Source: Deltaproteobacteria bacterium (GTDB lineage: Bacteria > Desulfobacterota_B > Binatia > UBA9968). From it: a stretch of 10,576 nt of DNA. The notes under the pieces were generated by a model. It saw only the letters and a list, made by a program, of their open reading frames with translations, did no database searches and was not told the DNA's origin. The DNA lies in NCBI GenBank assembly GCA_016193385.1, contig JACPSF010000222.1:1-10576 (forward strand), in the 5' to 3' direction. This document shows positions 1-5,275 of the stretch, piece after piece. Both the position numbers and the translations under genes were made by a program. The stretch's first letter is position 1. Each line of letters starts with the position of its first letter.

Positions 1-375
1 GGATTGTTTGCATGGGGTTGGGTTGGCACAAGGGAGCCAAGCCGGTTTTCCAATAGTGAGCCAAAGGCTTCCAGCGGCTATGTAAGGCGGGAGACGAAAA
101 CACCTCTGGCGCCAGCTCTTTTTGTCGGAAAGACAGCCATGGCTTATCAAGTGGCCCAGGAGATTCCAGACATTCTCGATCAGCTCTATTGCTATTGCGA
201 ATGCGATAAACACATGGGGCACCTTACCCTTCTCTCCTGCTTCGTCGATAGCCACGCGGCGACCTGAGAGAATTATTGTCAGAACGAGGCGCTGGATGCG
301 TCTCAAATGATGAAGCAGGGCTATGATGCGGCAGAGATTCGTCGCGAGATTGATCGGAAGTACAGCCGGATGTAG
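1..375 (+). CDS. CYCXC-family (seleno)protein, 5' partial, in-frame TGA read as selenocysteine
   Basis: The frame is open from base 1, so the true start and probably a membrane anchor lie upstream; the first visible residues (GLFAWGW) look like the end of a membrane segment. The sequence has Cys-Tyr-Cys-Glu-Cys at 190-204, then a GHLTLLSCF stretch and a DSHAAT stretch. An in-frame TGA (265-267) follows, and the frame continues with ENYCQNEA to a TAG at 373-375. The downstream part (Tyr-Cys-Gln-Asn-Glu-Ala, then an amphipathic helix ending EIRREIDRKYSRM) is the normal C-terminus of the PCYCGC/CYCXC family, where Cys follows the His-Ala-Ala motif. The TGA therefore sits at a Cys position. The family is known from exported or lipid-anchored proteins of unknown function and includes proteins annotated as selenoproteins. 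Alternatives are a nonsense mutation or a sequencing error. Family call is strong, Sec call is probable. Confidence 0.82.
277..312 (+). promoter_or_regulatory. Candidate bacterial SECIS hairpin for the UGA at 265
   Basis: A 7-bp helix pairs GAGGCGC (286-292) with GCGUCUC (298-304), with one G-U pair. It closes a 5-nt loop UGGAU (293-297). A weaker outer helix can form between 277-281 and 308-312 across a small internal loop. The loop has G in its second position and lies about 26 nt past the UGA. That fits the known bacterial SECIS layout: a stem-loop inside the coding region with a G in the first two loop bases, 16-37 nt after UGA. It would recruit SelB with Sec-tRNA. Folding energy was not computed. 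Confidence 0.62.
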
Positions 376-396
376 CAACGGCGAGCGAGGTACTGT

Positions 397-777
397 ATGT
401 GCCATCTTCTTCTTGTGCTCCCATTCGTGAGTCTGATTCTTTTCTCCTTCCTGCCTTTCAACCAGGCATTGTTGCTCTATTCCCTTATCTTGCTTCTTTG
501 CTCGATTTTTTACTGGCTGATCTGGAAGGACATACACCGTCCGGTAACGACCGGCGTAGAGAGAATGATAGGCGCGGTTGGCCAGGTCATCCAGAATGGG
601 AAGAGAACGCACAAAGTGTTTGTTAAAGGCGAGATCTGGGACGCCATCTGCGACGAGGCTCTTTCAGTCGGCGAATCTGTGGAAGTCATAGGATTAAAGA
701 GGATGGAACTTGCAGTCCGAAAACGGCTGAGGCGTCAAAATCAGGCGACAAGCGGTCGAGAGGGTACGCGCCGCTGA
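397..777 (+). CDS. NfeD-like membrane protein (short form)
   Basis: This 126-residue protein has two hydrophobic segments (about residues 3-20 and 23-43) followed by a small soluble domain (about 55-110). The soluble part, with IGAVGQVI, then VFVKGEIWDAICDE and a GESVEVIGLKRMELAVR strand pair, matches the C-terminal OB-fold of NfeD proteins, which partner membrane stomatin/SPFH proteins and proteases. No stomatin gene is visible here. The start at ATG 397 has GAGG seven bases upstream and lies 21 bases after the CYCXC stop. The last 15 residues are basic and probably disordered. The family call rests on pattern recognition; the biological role here is unknown. Confidence 0.68.
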   Translation: MCHLLLVLPFVSLILFSFLPFNQALLLYSLILLLCSIFYWLIWKDIHRPVTTGVERMIGAVGQVIQNGKRTHKVFVKGEIWDAICDEALSVGESVEVIGLKRMELAVRKRLRRQNQATSGREGTRR

Positions 778-795
778 AAATTTGGGAGAGATGCC

Positions 796-1566
796 ATGTA
801 TCCAGTTCTCTTACAGTTCGGGAATTTTGAAATTCGCTCTTACGGACTCATCGTTGCCTTATCTTTTTTCATCGGGCTCTGGCTGAGCACAAAAGAGGCG
901 CAAAGAAAGGGGCTTGAACCCCGACTCATCCAAGATTTTGCCGTCTATGCTCTGTTGGGCGGGATCTTAGGGGCTCGAATATATTTTATTCTTTTTTCTG
1001 ACCTGGCCTATTTTCTACAAAAGCCGTGGGAGATCGTGGCGGTATGGCATGGGGGTATAGGAATCATCGGAGCCCTTCTGGGCGGATTCGTAACTGCGGT
1101 GTGGTACTGCCGAAGAAAAAAACTATCCTTCTGGCGCTTCGCTGATGCCCTGGCTCCAGGGATAGCCTTGGGACAGGCAGTAGGAGTGTTTGCCTGTCTA
1201 TTAAACGGGGACAGCTACGGCAAACCCACGGATCTTCCTTGGGCAATCACTTATACCGACCCCCGCTCTTTGGCGCTGTTAAACGTTCCGCTTCATCCCA
1301 TAGAGATTTACGAGATCGTCAACTATTTTCTCGTGTTCCTGCTCGTCTGGCAAACAAGGGAAAAATATAAGACCGACGGCTTCGCTTTTTTAACCTATTT
1401 GGCTGGTTATGGAGTTGCGCGTTTTTCGGTGGAGTTCTTCCGCGCCAATCCTGCAATCTTTGCATGGGGCATACCCGCAGCGCAAGTATTTGGCGTGGCG
1501 CTGATTTTGGCGTCTTTGGCATGCTTCTATCTGCTTGGGAGGAAATCGACGTTGCATCGAGCTTAA
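796..1566 (+). CDS. lgt: Prolipoprotein diacylglyceryl transferase (Lgt) family protein, divergent
   Basis: Lgt moves diacylglyceryl from phosphatidylglycerol to the lipobox Cys of prolipoproteins in the inner membrane. At 256 residues this protein has the usual size and about seven hydrophobic segments. Family motifs are in order: SYGL (Tyr16), GARIYF (60-64), HGG (85-87), LNGDSYGKPT (136-145), HP..IYE (167-173) and ARFSVEFFR (208-216). The position of the conserved Arg in the usual GQALGRIGCFLNG motif is Val131 here (GQAVGVFACLLNG); the matching Arg of the E. coli enzyme (R143) is functionally important. A GGGAGAG ribosome site precedes ATG 796. Its setting among metal-linked genes suggests a specialised paralogue rather than the housekeeping enzyme; a second lgt elsewhere would be expected. 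Family certain, activity doubtful. Confidence 0.85.
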   Translation: MYPVLLQFGNFEIRSYGLIVALSFFIGLWLSTKEAQRKGLEPRLIQDFAVYALLGGILGARIYFILFSDLAYFLQKPWEIVAVWHGGIGIIGALLGGFVTAVWYCRRKKLSFWRFADALAPGIALGQAVGVFACLLNGDSYGKPTDLPWAITYTDPRSLALLNVPLHPIEIYEIVNYFLVFLLVWQTREKYKTDGFAFLTYLAGYGVARFSVEFFRANPAIFAWGIPAAQVFGVALILASLACFYLLGRKSTLHRA

Positions 1567-1602
1567 CGTTGGCTTTATTGGATTAGGCTTGGAGGAAGCA
1601 GG

Positions 1603-1711
1603 ATGGGGATTAAAAAACCAGCAAGCGCCTTCTTTTGACTTGGTGCTCCCTAAATCCAAAGGGCTAGTAGAAAGAGACAAAGCATATGAGCCGATTAAAC
1701 GTAATTTTTAG
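1603..1711 (+). pseudogene. Possible tiny frameshifted gene between lgt and the next gene
   Basis: ATG 1603 has a good upstream site (GGAGGAAG at 1591-1598), but the frame ends after 11 residues (MGIKKPASAFF) at TGA 1636. Skipping one T in the TTTT run at 1633-1636 opens a second stretch, beginning DLVLPKSKGLVERDKAY, that runs to TAG 1709 and overlaps the next start at 1686. The joined peptide would be about 35 residues. The strong ribosome site argues that something is translated here, but no family is recognised. It could be a leader peptide, a broken small gene or chance. Confidence 0.25.
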
Positions 1712-2165
1712 TGCATCAGTGACGGGAATTCTGGGGGCGCTGGCTCTTTTGGGCGCATACCTTTTGATCCTGACGGCTGTTTCAGGTTGGGATTTCACCC
1801 TCGATCAATTCTACACGTTTTGGTATTTCATTGTGAGCCTGGCTTTGGGCTTTGGAATCCAAATCGGGCTCTACACTTATCTCAGGCGAGCCATTCATCG
1901 AGGCGATGCTTCAGGAAAGGTCCTTGCCGTGTCTGGGACGACATCGACCGCTGCGATGATCTCCTGTTGTGCCCACTACCTAACCAACATTCTTCCCGCG
2001 CTCGGCGCTGCGGGGGCGGTCACCCTGGTAGCTCAGTACCAAGTTGAGTTGTTTTGGGTAGGACTGGTCTCCAATGGCGCTGGGATTCTCTACATAGGGA
2101 ACAAGGTCCTGAAGTTTTCGGCGGCGCATGCCCGAACGGAACCCCCTGCGGTGGTGCAAGCCTGA
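1686..2165 (+). CDS. Four-helix membrane protein with intramembrane Cys-Cys-Ala-His motif, unknown function
   Basis: The 159-residue protein has about four hydrophobic segments: residues 8-32, 44-65, 85-115 and 120-140. The third begins with GTTSTAAMISCCAHYLTNIL, placing Cys94, Cys95 and His97 in or at the edge of the membrane next to small residues. I recognise this as a conserved hypothetical membrane protein found with metal genes, but know of no assigned function. The Cys-Cys-x-His cluster would suit a soft metal ion or thiol chemistry (inference). ATG 1686 has only a weak ribosome site (AAAGAGA). The C-terminal tail (ARTEPPAVVQA) is soluble. Confidence 0.75.
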   Translation: MSRLNVIFSASVTGILGALALLGAYLLILTAVSGWDFTLDQFYTFWYFIVSLALGFGIQIGLYTYLRRAIHRGDASGKVLAVSGTTSTAAMISCCAHYLTNILPALGAAGAVTLVAQYQVELFWVGLVSNGAGILYIGNKVLKFSAAHARTEPPAVVQA

Positions 2166-2203
2166 CACGAGCCGAATCGAGAGGCTTTGGGAAACACACG
2201 ACC

Positions 2204-2440
2204 ATGAAAGAACATGACAAATCTCTGGTAGGCGGTTGGTTGGGATCGCGGAGTGCCTGGGTCCTGGCGGGTTTTCTCGCCATCGTGGGATTCTTCCTGA
2301 TCACGGAGCATGGGGCGCATCTTTTCGGCTTTCTGCCTTATCTCTTGCTTCTCGCTTGTCCGCTACTTCACTGGCTGCTGCACGGCGGACATGGGGGTCA
2401 CGGGGATCATCAGCACGGTCAAGGAGGAGATAAAAAGTGA
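2204..2440 (+). CDS. DUF2933-type small membrane protein with His-rich tail
   Basis: This 78-residue protein has two hydrophobic segments (about 15-34 and 40-59) and a short linker containing TEHGAH. Its C-terminal tail is built of His-Gly repeats (residues 60-75: HGGHGGHGDHQHGQGG). This layout matches DUF2933 proteins, which occur beside heavy-metal resistance genes; the His-rich tail is an obvious candidate metal-binding segment. Start ATG 2204 is chosen because the protein then begins MKEHDKSL, as in the family; the frame is open further upstream within the preceding gene. Its stop overlaps the next start (GTGA), indicating translational coupling with the methyltransferase-like gene. The biochemical role is not established. 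Confidence 0.78.
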   Translation: MKEHDKSLVGGWLGSRSAWVLAGFLAIVGFFLITEHGAHLFGFLPYLLLLACPLLHWLLHGGHGGHGDHQHGQGGDKK

Positions 2441-3099
2441 GCGACTTGCCGGAATACGGCCTTTGGCCCTTGGTCATCATTAACGCCTTGGTCTTTATCC
2501 TGTTTGCATTCAGCTTCACCAAACCGAGGACCTTCCGAGACTGGCGCTCCCTGGGAGCTTTTTCCGCCTTCGTCGTAGCGCTCTTTACGGAAATGTACGG
2601 GTTTCCGTTGACCCTCTACCTACTCTCCGGTTGGCTGGGAAATCGGTATCCGGGGCTTGATTTCTTCTCCCACAATGCGGGGCATTTATGGCAAACGCTG
2701 CTGAATTTAAAGGGCGACCCCCACGCTAACCCGCTCCATCTGGTGAGCGATCTGCTCATCCTCGGCGGGTTCATCGTGATCGGCTGGGCCTGGAGGGTGC
2801 TTTACAGAGCGCAGCGAGTCGGAACGCTCGCCGTGGCGGGTCCGTACGCTTACGTGCGCCATCCGCAGTATGTGGGTTTTATGATCGTCATGATCGGCTT
2901 TCTCGTTCAGTGGCCGACGCTGATTACGCTCCTCATGTTTCCCGTGCTTGTGACTATGTATGTCCGGCTGGCCCGCAGGGAGGAACGCGAGGTGATGGCG
3001 GAATTCGGCGAGGCGTATGCGTTGTACGCTAAAAGCAGCCCGGCTTTCTTCCCACGCTTTCGAAAAAACGTGCGCTACAGCAAAGCTGAGAATTTTTAA
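2437..3099 (+). CDS. Isoprenylcysteine carboxylmethyltransferase (ICMT/PEMT) family membrane protein
   Basis: This 220-residue protein has about five hydrophobic segments. Its C-terminal half carries the family signature: GPYAYVRHPQYVG (135-147), which binds S-adenosylmethionine, and RREEREVMAEFGEAY (180-194). ICMT-like enzymes use SAM to methylate acidic or phospholipid groups at the membrane; bacterial members near metal genes have no proven substrate. The N-terminal 100 residues include a KPRTFRDWRS loop and a segment with MYGFPLTLYLLSGWLG, common in this subgroup. It starts at GTG 2437, overlapping the DUF2933 stop by four bases, a pairing I have seen in other metal loci. It is the last gene before the intergenic gap. 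Confidence 0.85.
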   Translation: MSDLPEYGLWPLVIINALVFILFAFSFTKPRTFRDWRSLGAFSAFVVALFTEMYGFPLTLYLLSGWLGNRYPGLDFFSHNAGHLWQTLLNLKGDPHANPLHLVSDLLILGGFIVIGWAWRVLYRAQRVGTLAVAGPYAYVRHPQYVGFMIVMIGFLVQWPTLITLLMFPVLVTMYVRLARREEREVMAEFGEAYALYAKSSPAFFPRFRKNVRYSKAENF

Positions 3100-3263
3100 A
3101 CCAGAGTCTGTGGAAGTCGTGATTCGGGATGTCGGTGGCGTCAAGGAGAGGATTTTTCGCTGGGAGTTCTGACAGCGTGAAACCGAGAGTCATTCTTTAT
3201 GCAGGAAATGCGGCGCCGGCAAGGCCGCCACACGGCGCTGGGGCCCCTGAGTAACTAATTTTT
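3100..3263 (+). other. Intergenic region after the first gene block, GC-rich inverted repeat, no convincing gene
   Basis: Together with the promoter and leader that follow, this is the only gap near 300 bases. A GC-rich segment can fold: GCGCCG near 3212-3217 pairs with CGGCGC near 3232-3237, or a tighter CGGC-AAG-GCCG hairpin forms inside it. GGGGCCCC follows, then a run of seven Ts at 3259-3265. The 20-base gap between the hairpin and the T run makes it a poor intrinsic terminator. A 41-codon open frame (ATG 3129 to TAA 3252-3254) has no ribosome site or recognisable sequence and is not called. Confidence 0.4.
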
Positions 3264-3292
3264 TTGTTCATATACTTCGTAGAACGGATAAT
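3264..3292 (+). promoter_or_regulatory. Putative sigma70-type promoter
   Basis: A -35-like TTGTTC (3264-3269) and a -10-like GATAAT (3287-3292) are separated by exactly 17 bases, in the only AT-rich gap of the window and upstream of the gene at 3391. The -10 matches the consensus in five of six bases, the -35 in TTG plus the spacing. Transcription would start near 3299 and leave a leader of about 90 bases. It probably drives the 3391-onward gene block. Confidence 0.45.
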
Positions 3293-3302
3293 TGGTATTG
3301 TG

Positions 3303-3377
3303 AATCAGATTGTTTATGACCCGACATGGTAGCACCGCGGATAAGCAGTATCCGGAAAGCATCTTAAAGGTCTGATT
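3303..3377 (+). promoter_or_regulatory. Structured 5' leader upstream of the 3391 gene
   Basis: AATCAGA (3303-3309) and TCTGATT (3371-3377) are exact reverse complements, extendable by G-U pairs. They enclose a second hairpin, CGGATA (3338-3343) with TATCCG (3349-3354) and loop AGCAG. The 3' arm of the outer helix ends directly before the ribosome site (TTGGAGGG, 3377-3384), so folding could affect initiation. No known riboswitch class is recognised. Confidence 0.35.
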
Positions 3378-3390
3378 TGGAGGGTTGAAA

Positions 3391-3552
3391 ATGACCGAGT
3401 GGTTAGCAGGTAACTGGTTCTGGGTTCTCTTAATCGTTCTTTTTGTCGGGATGCATGCGTTTGGAGGGGGCTGCGGGATGGGGCATGGCAGGCGGGCCAA
3501 AGATGATTCCCCCGATAAGACCGAAGGCAAAAAAGACAGCGGCTGCCACTAG
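3391..3552 (+). CDS. 53-residue single-pass membrane peptide with Gly-Cys-Gly-Met-Gly-His motif
   Basis: ATG 3391 is preceded by a strong TTGGAGGG site at a spacing of six. The peptide starts MTEWLAGNWFW, has one hydrophobic helix (about residues 8-24, WFWVLLIVLFVGMHAF), then GGGCGMGHG (25-33), a charged linker and a final GCH. The Cys, Met and His clustered just past the helix look suited to copper-like metals (inference). I recognise peptides of this kind next to metal transport genes but know no assigned function. It is the first gene after the putative promoter, so it is probably the leader gene of the second operon. Confidence 0.7.
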   Translation: MTEWLAGNWFWVLLIVLFVGMHAFGGGCGMGHGRRAKDDSPDKTEGKKDSGCH

Positions 3553-3566
3553 AGTGGAGGTAGAGC

Positions 3567-3875
3567 GTGTGGAAGACAGCCTTTGACAGGGAGCCGGGGA
3601 AGTTGCGGAGCAGGCCAGCAAAGCCGGGAGCGCTGAGAATAGGAAAAAAGAGATTGAAAATCGGGGAGAGAAGCTTCCCCTCGGATTTCGACCGTGTGGT
3701 CGAAAGGGGAGACAAAGTTGTCGAACCCCGGGGGTTTTTCCCAATGGGAACGCTCGCAAGAGTCCACGAAAACAATCGCTTCCATGCGTTGTTGTTTTGG
3801 CACCGAGCTTGCACTGCCATCTTGATAGTTCGAAATATGAATATTCTGATAGCCAAAGGAGCACCACGCGAATGA
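3567..3875 (+). CDS. Small basic protein of unknown function, probably frameshifted
   Basis: GTG 3567 has a GTGGAGGT site upstream, and the frame ends in an ATGA overlap with the next gene, so it fills the operon slot exactly (102 residues). However, the -1 frame between about 3588 and 3676 reads as an Ala/Glu/Lys-rich helix (GAGEVAEQASKAGSAENRKK, then KEIENRGEKLP), much more protein-like than the basic Arg/Pro-rich text in the annotated frame. After about 3680 the annotated frame again looks natural (SDFDRVVERGDKVVEPRG). One lost A near 3588 and one extra C in the CCCC run at 3677-3680 would join these into a single amphipathic protein. No family is recognised. The C-terminal 30 residues have little character. 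Confidence 0.45.
   Translation: MWKTAFDREPGKLRSRPAKPGALRIGKKRLKIGERSFPSDFDRVVERGDKVVEPRGFFPMGTLARVHENNRFHALLFWHRACTAILIVRNMNILIAKGAPRE
3676..3742 (+). repeat. Cluster of overlapping, mutually exclusive inverted repeats
   Basis: TTTCGACC (3686-3693) pairs with GGTCGAAA (3698-3705) around loop GTGT, and TCCCC (3676-3680) can extend this with GGGGA (3706-3710). GGGG at 3706-3709 can instead pair with CCCC at 3726-3729 around the GACAA/TTGTC hairpin (3711-3722). CCCC can also pair with GGGGG (3730-3734), which is followed by TTTTT. It lies inside the small gene at 3567. Confidence 0.45.
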
Positions 3876-4468
3876 AGAGCAGAGAGGTCTGTATTGACGT
3901 TATGCTGCCGAGCTGTCCCTGCTGCTCGGCAAGGCTAGAGCAGGAGTTGGCGGCTGTTCCCGGAGTTGCCGCAGCGGGCGTCAAGTTTGTCGTCCCATTG
4001 AGGGCTCAGCTTCGCTACGACCCGGCTGTAGCCAGCCTGGACGGGCTCGTGGATGCCCTGAGGGAACGGGGCTGTGAGGTTATCCGGGAAAGGGCGGAGT
4101 TTAAGATTCCGCATCGACCCGCCATGCCTCAGACGGTGTGGAAGATAAAAGTGGAAAACCTTAGCCGGAAGCTACACGGGGTAATTTGCGGTTCCATCGA
4201 CTTTACGTGTTCACGGATCGCGGTGGAGTACCTTCCAGGCGTCATCTCCGCAAAAGAGGTCCGGGAGGCAGTGCTGGGTTGGGGTGTGCCGTGCTTGGAT
4301 TCTGAAAGAAAGGAGGTAAGCCGGGATGAAACCTCTAGGAATCAGGGAAGTGGCCTTGAGCCTGAGCGTGTTCGGGGCGGTGACCTTTACGCTATGCATT
4401 CTCTGGGATTTGGCCTTTCCCGGCGTGGCCATGACGAGGATTTGGGAGGCGCTACTGCCGGGGTTTAA
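3872..4468 (+). CDS. Tandem HMA-domain protein, second domain lacking its metal-binding helix
   Basis: HMA domains are small ferredoxin-like folds that carry Cu(I), Hg(II), Zn(II) or similar ions on a CxxC loop. Domain 1 (residues 5-71) has LPSCPCCSARLEQEL, with Cys15, Cys17 and Cys18, so the CxxC gains an extra Cys. Domain 2 (88-142) reads VWKIKVENL, then directly SRKLHGVICGSIDFTCSRIA and VEYLPGVI: about 12 residues containing CxxC and the first helix are missing. ATG 3872 has AAAGGAG upstream and overlaps the previous stop (ATGA). The frame runs 143 bases into the DUF5676 gene, and everything after about residue 148 looks like out-of-frame text. A +1 shift would end the protein at TAA 4317-4319, right by the next start, so a 3' frameshift is likely. 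No transmembrane part. Confidence 0.8.
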   Translation: MKSREVCIDVMLPSCPCCSARLEQELAAVPGVAAAGVKFVVPLRAQLRYDPAVASLDGLVDALRERGCEVIRERAEFKIPHRPAMPQTVWKIKVENLSRKLHGVICGSIDFTCSRIAVEYLPGVISAKEVREAVLGWGVPCLDSERKEVSRDETSRNQGSGLEPERVRGGDLYAMHSLGFGLSRRGHDEDLGGATAGV

Positions 4469-4583
4469 AGGGATTGGCTGGGGGTCATACTTCCTCGGCC
4501 TGGTTGAGGTGATTCTCTACGCGATCTACACGGCTGTGGTTTTTGTGCCGACATTTAACTTCTTCAGGGTTAGGACTGCGTAA
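4326..4583 (+). CDS. DUF5676-like small membrane protein (copy 1)
   Basis: The 85-residue protein has two hydrophobic segments (about 8-32 and 52-78) joined by a loop with FPGVAMTRIWEALLPGFKGI and GWGSYFLGLVEVILYAIYTA. This matches the layout of DUF5676 family proteins: two helices, a central Gly-Trp-Gly motif and an acidic Glu in the second helix. They are common beside copper and heavy-metal genes and have no assigned function. The start at ATG 4326 is fixed by a near-perfect AAAGGAGGT site eight bases upstream, despite the long overlap with the HMA frame. Its TAA overlaps the next ATG by one base (TAATG). A second DUF5676-like gene lies at 9825. Confidence 0.72.
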   Translation: MKPLGIREVALSLSVFGAVTFTLCILWDLAFPGVAMTRIWEALLPGFKGIGWGSYFLGLVEVILYAIYTAVVFVPTFNFFRVRTA

Positions 4584-4798
4584 TGGAAATGGCTGCGGAG
4601 AAAGTCGTCCTGTTTTTCCTTGCGGCGGTCGGGATCAGCCTTCTGGTTGTAATCTTGGCTTTAGTAGTCGTCATCCTTGCTAGCATAGTCCCATGGAAGG
4701 CTACGTGGATCCACCGATTTAGAAAGCGGGGACAAAGATCGATGAAGCATTCTCCGGAATTTAGAGAATTGCCGGAAGAAAGGTCTTCAAAACCGTAG
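4583..4798 (+). CDS. 71-residue small membrane protein, unknown
   Basis: A long hydrophobic stretch (residues 8-37, VVLFFLAAVGISLLVVILAL then more Val/Ile) is followed by a basic tail (WIHRFRKRGQRSMKHS) and an acidic, Pro-containing end. The topology is probably N-out, C-in by the positive-inside rule. ATG 4583 overlaps the DUF5676 stop and has no clear ribosome site of its own, suggesting coupled translation; ATG 4589 is an alternative. No family is recognised. Its layout, one long helix then a basic tail, resembles the small protein at 8145, so the two may be distant paralogues holding equivalent positions in the two blocks. Confidence 0.6.
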   Translation: MEMAAEKVVLFFLAAVGISLLVVILALVVVILASIVPWKATWIHRFRKRGQRSMKHSPEFRELPEERSSKP

Positions 4799-4816
4799 GA
4801 AGGAGGAAGCCAAAAA

Positions 4817-5269
4817 ATGAAGAAGCTATCGCGCCAGGAGTTTCTTGCCCTGCTAGCCTGGAGCAGCGTGGGGATTCCAGCCTCGTTCATGGGAGCCGGT
4901 TCTTACGCGTTTTTGGTTCCTCGGGTGACGTCTGGCTCGCCGACCTCAATCAAAATTGGAAGGACCAAGGACTTTCCGCAAGGAAGCCACCTCCTTCTGC
5001 CGGATAACCAGCTTGTCATCGTATCGGGAGCCGAGGGGCTCCAGGCGATGTCGGTTAGATGCACTCATCTTGGCTGCACAGTTGGGAAGGTCGAGTGGGG
5101 ATACCAGTGTCCGTGCCACGGCAGCAGGTTTGATCATAGCGGAGGCGTGTTGCGGGGGCCGGCCCCGAGGCCGCTGCCGTGGTTTAAGATTCTCCAAGGT
5201 CCAGATGGCCTGCTAGTCGTGGACACCACTGTTCAGGTCCCCAGGGGAACTTTTTTGAAGTCAGCCTGA
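4817..5269 (+). CDS. Rieske [2Fe-2S] protein, membrane-anchored
   Basis: Rieske proteins pass electrons from quinols or flavins through a His/Cys-ligated 2Fe-2S cluster. All binding residues are present: CTHLGC (82-87) gives Cys82, His84 and the disulfide Cys87; CPCHGS (98-103) gives Cys98, His101 and the disulfide Cys100. The usual GPAPRPLPWF follows (114-123). The N-terminus (LSRQEFLALLAWSSVGIPAS, then a hydrophobic run) resembles the Tat-type anchor of Rieske proteins, but the second Arg of the twin pair is Gln, so export route is uncertain. GGAAGGAGGAAG precedes ATG 4817. At 150 residues it is of the size of cytochrome bc1-type Rieske subunits, but no cytochrome b follows; a flavoprotein does. 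Confidence 0.93.
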   Translation: MKKLSRQEFLALLAWSSVGIPASFMGAGSYAFLVPRVTSGSPTSIKIGRTKDFPQGSHLLLPDNQLVIVSGAEGLQAMSVRCTHLGCTVGKVEWGYQCPCHGSRFDHSGGVLRGPAPRPLPWFKILQGPDGLLVVDTTVQVPRGTFLKSA

Positions 5270-5275
5270 AAAGGT

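Noticed and set aside
1636..1638. TGA after MGIKKPASAFF as a second selenocysteine codon.
   Set aside because: Reading through gives only four more codons before TAA and no family resemblance; a one-base shift explains the region better.
1635..1670. TTGACT as the -35 of a promoter for the gene at 1686.
   Set aside because: No -10-like hexamer occurs at 16-18 bases spacing.
3129..3254. 41-codon ORF in the intergenic region.
   Set aside because: No ribosome site, low-complexity Ala/Pro/Gly ending and overlap with GC-rich inverted repeats.
3212..3265. GC-rich hairpin followed by a T run as an intrinsic terminator.
   Set aside because: The hairpin ends about 20 bases before the T run, so it does not fit a standard intrinsic terminator.
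3328..3340. GGTAGCACCGCGG resembles the conserved T-box riboswitch sequence (GGTGGNACCGCG).
   Set aside because: The leader is only about 90 bases from the likely promoter, no specifier stem or terminator/antiterminator pair is visible, and the downstream gene is not an amino-acid gene. Chance similarity is more likely.
3430..3984. Long minus-strand open frames opposite 3314-3984.
   Set aside because: They have no ribosome sites or recognisable domains and lie opposite the better supported + strand genes at 3391, 3567 and 3872.
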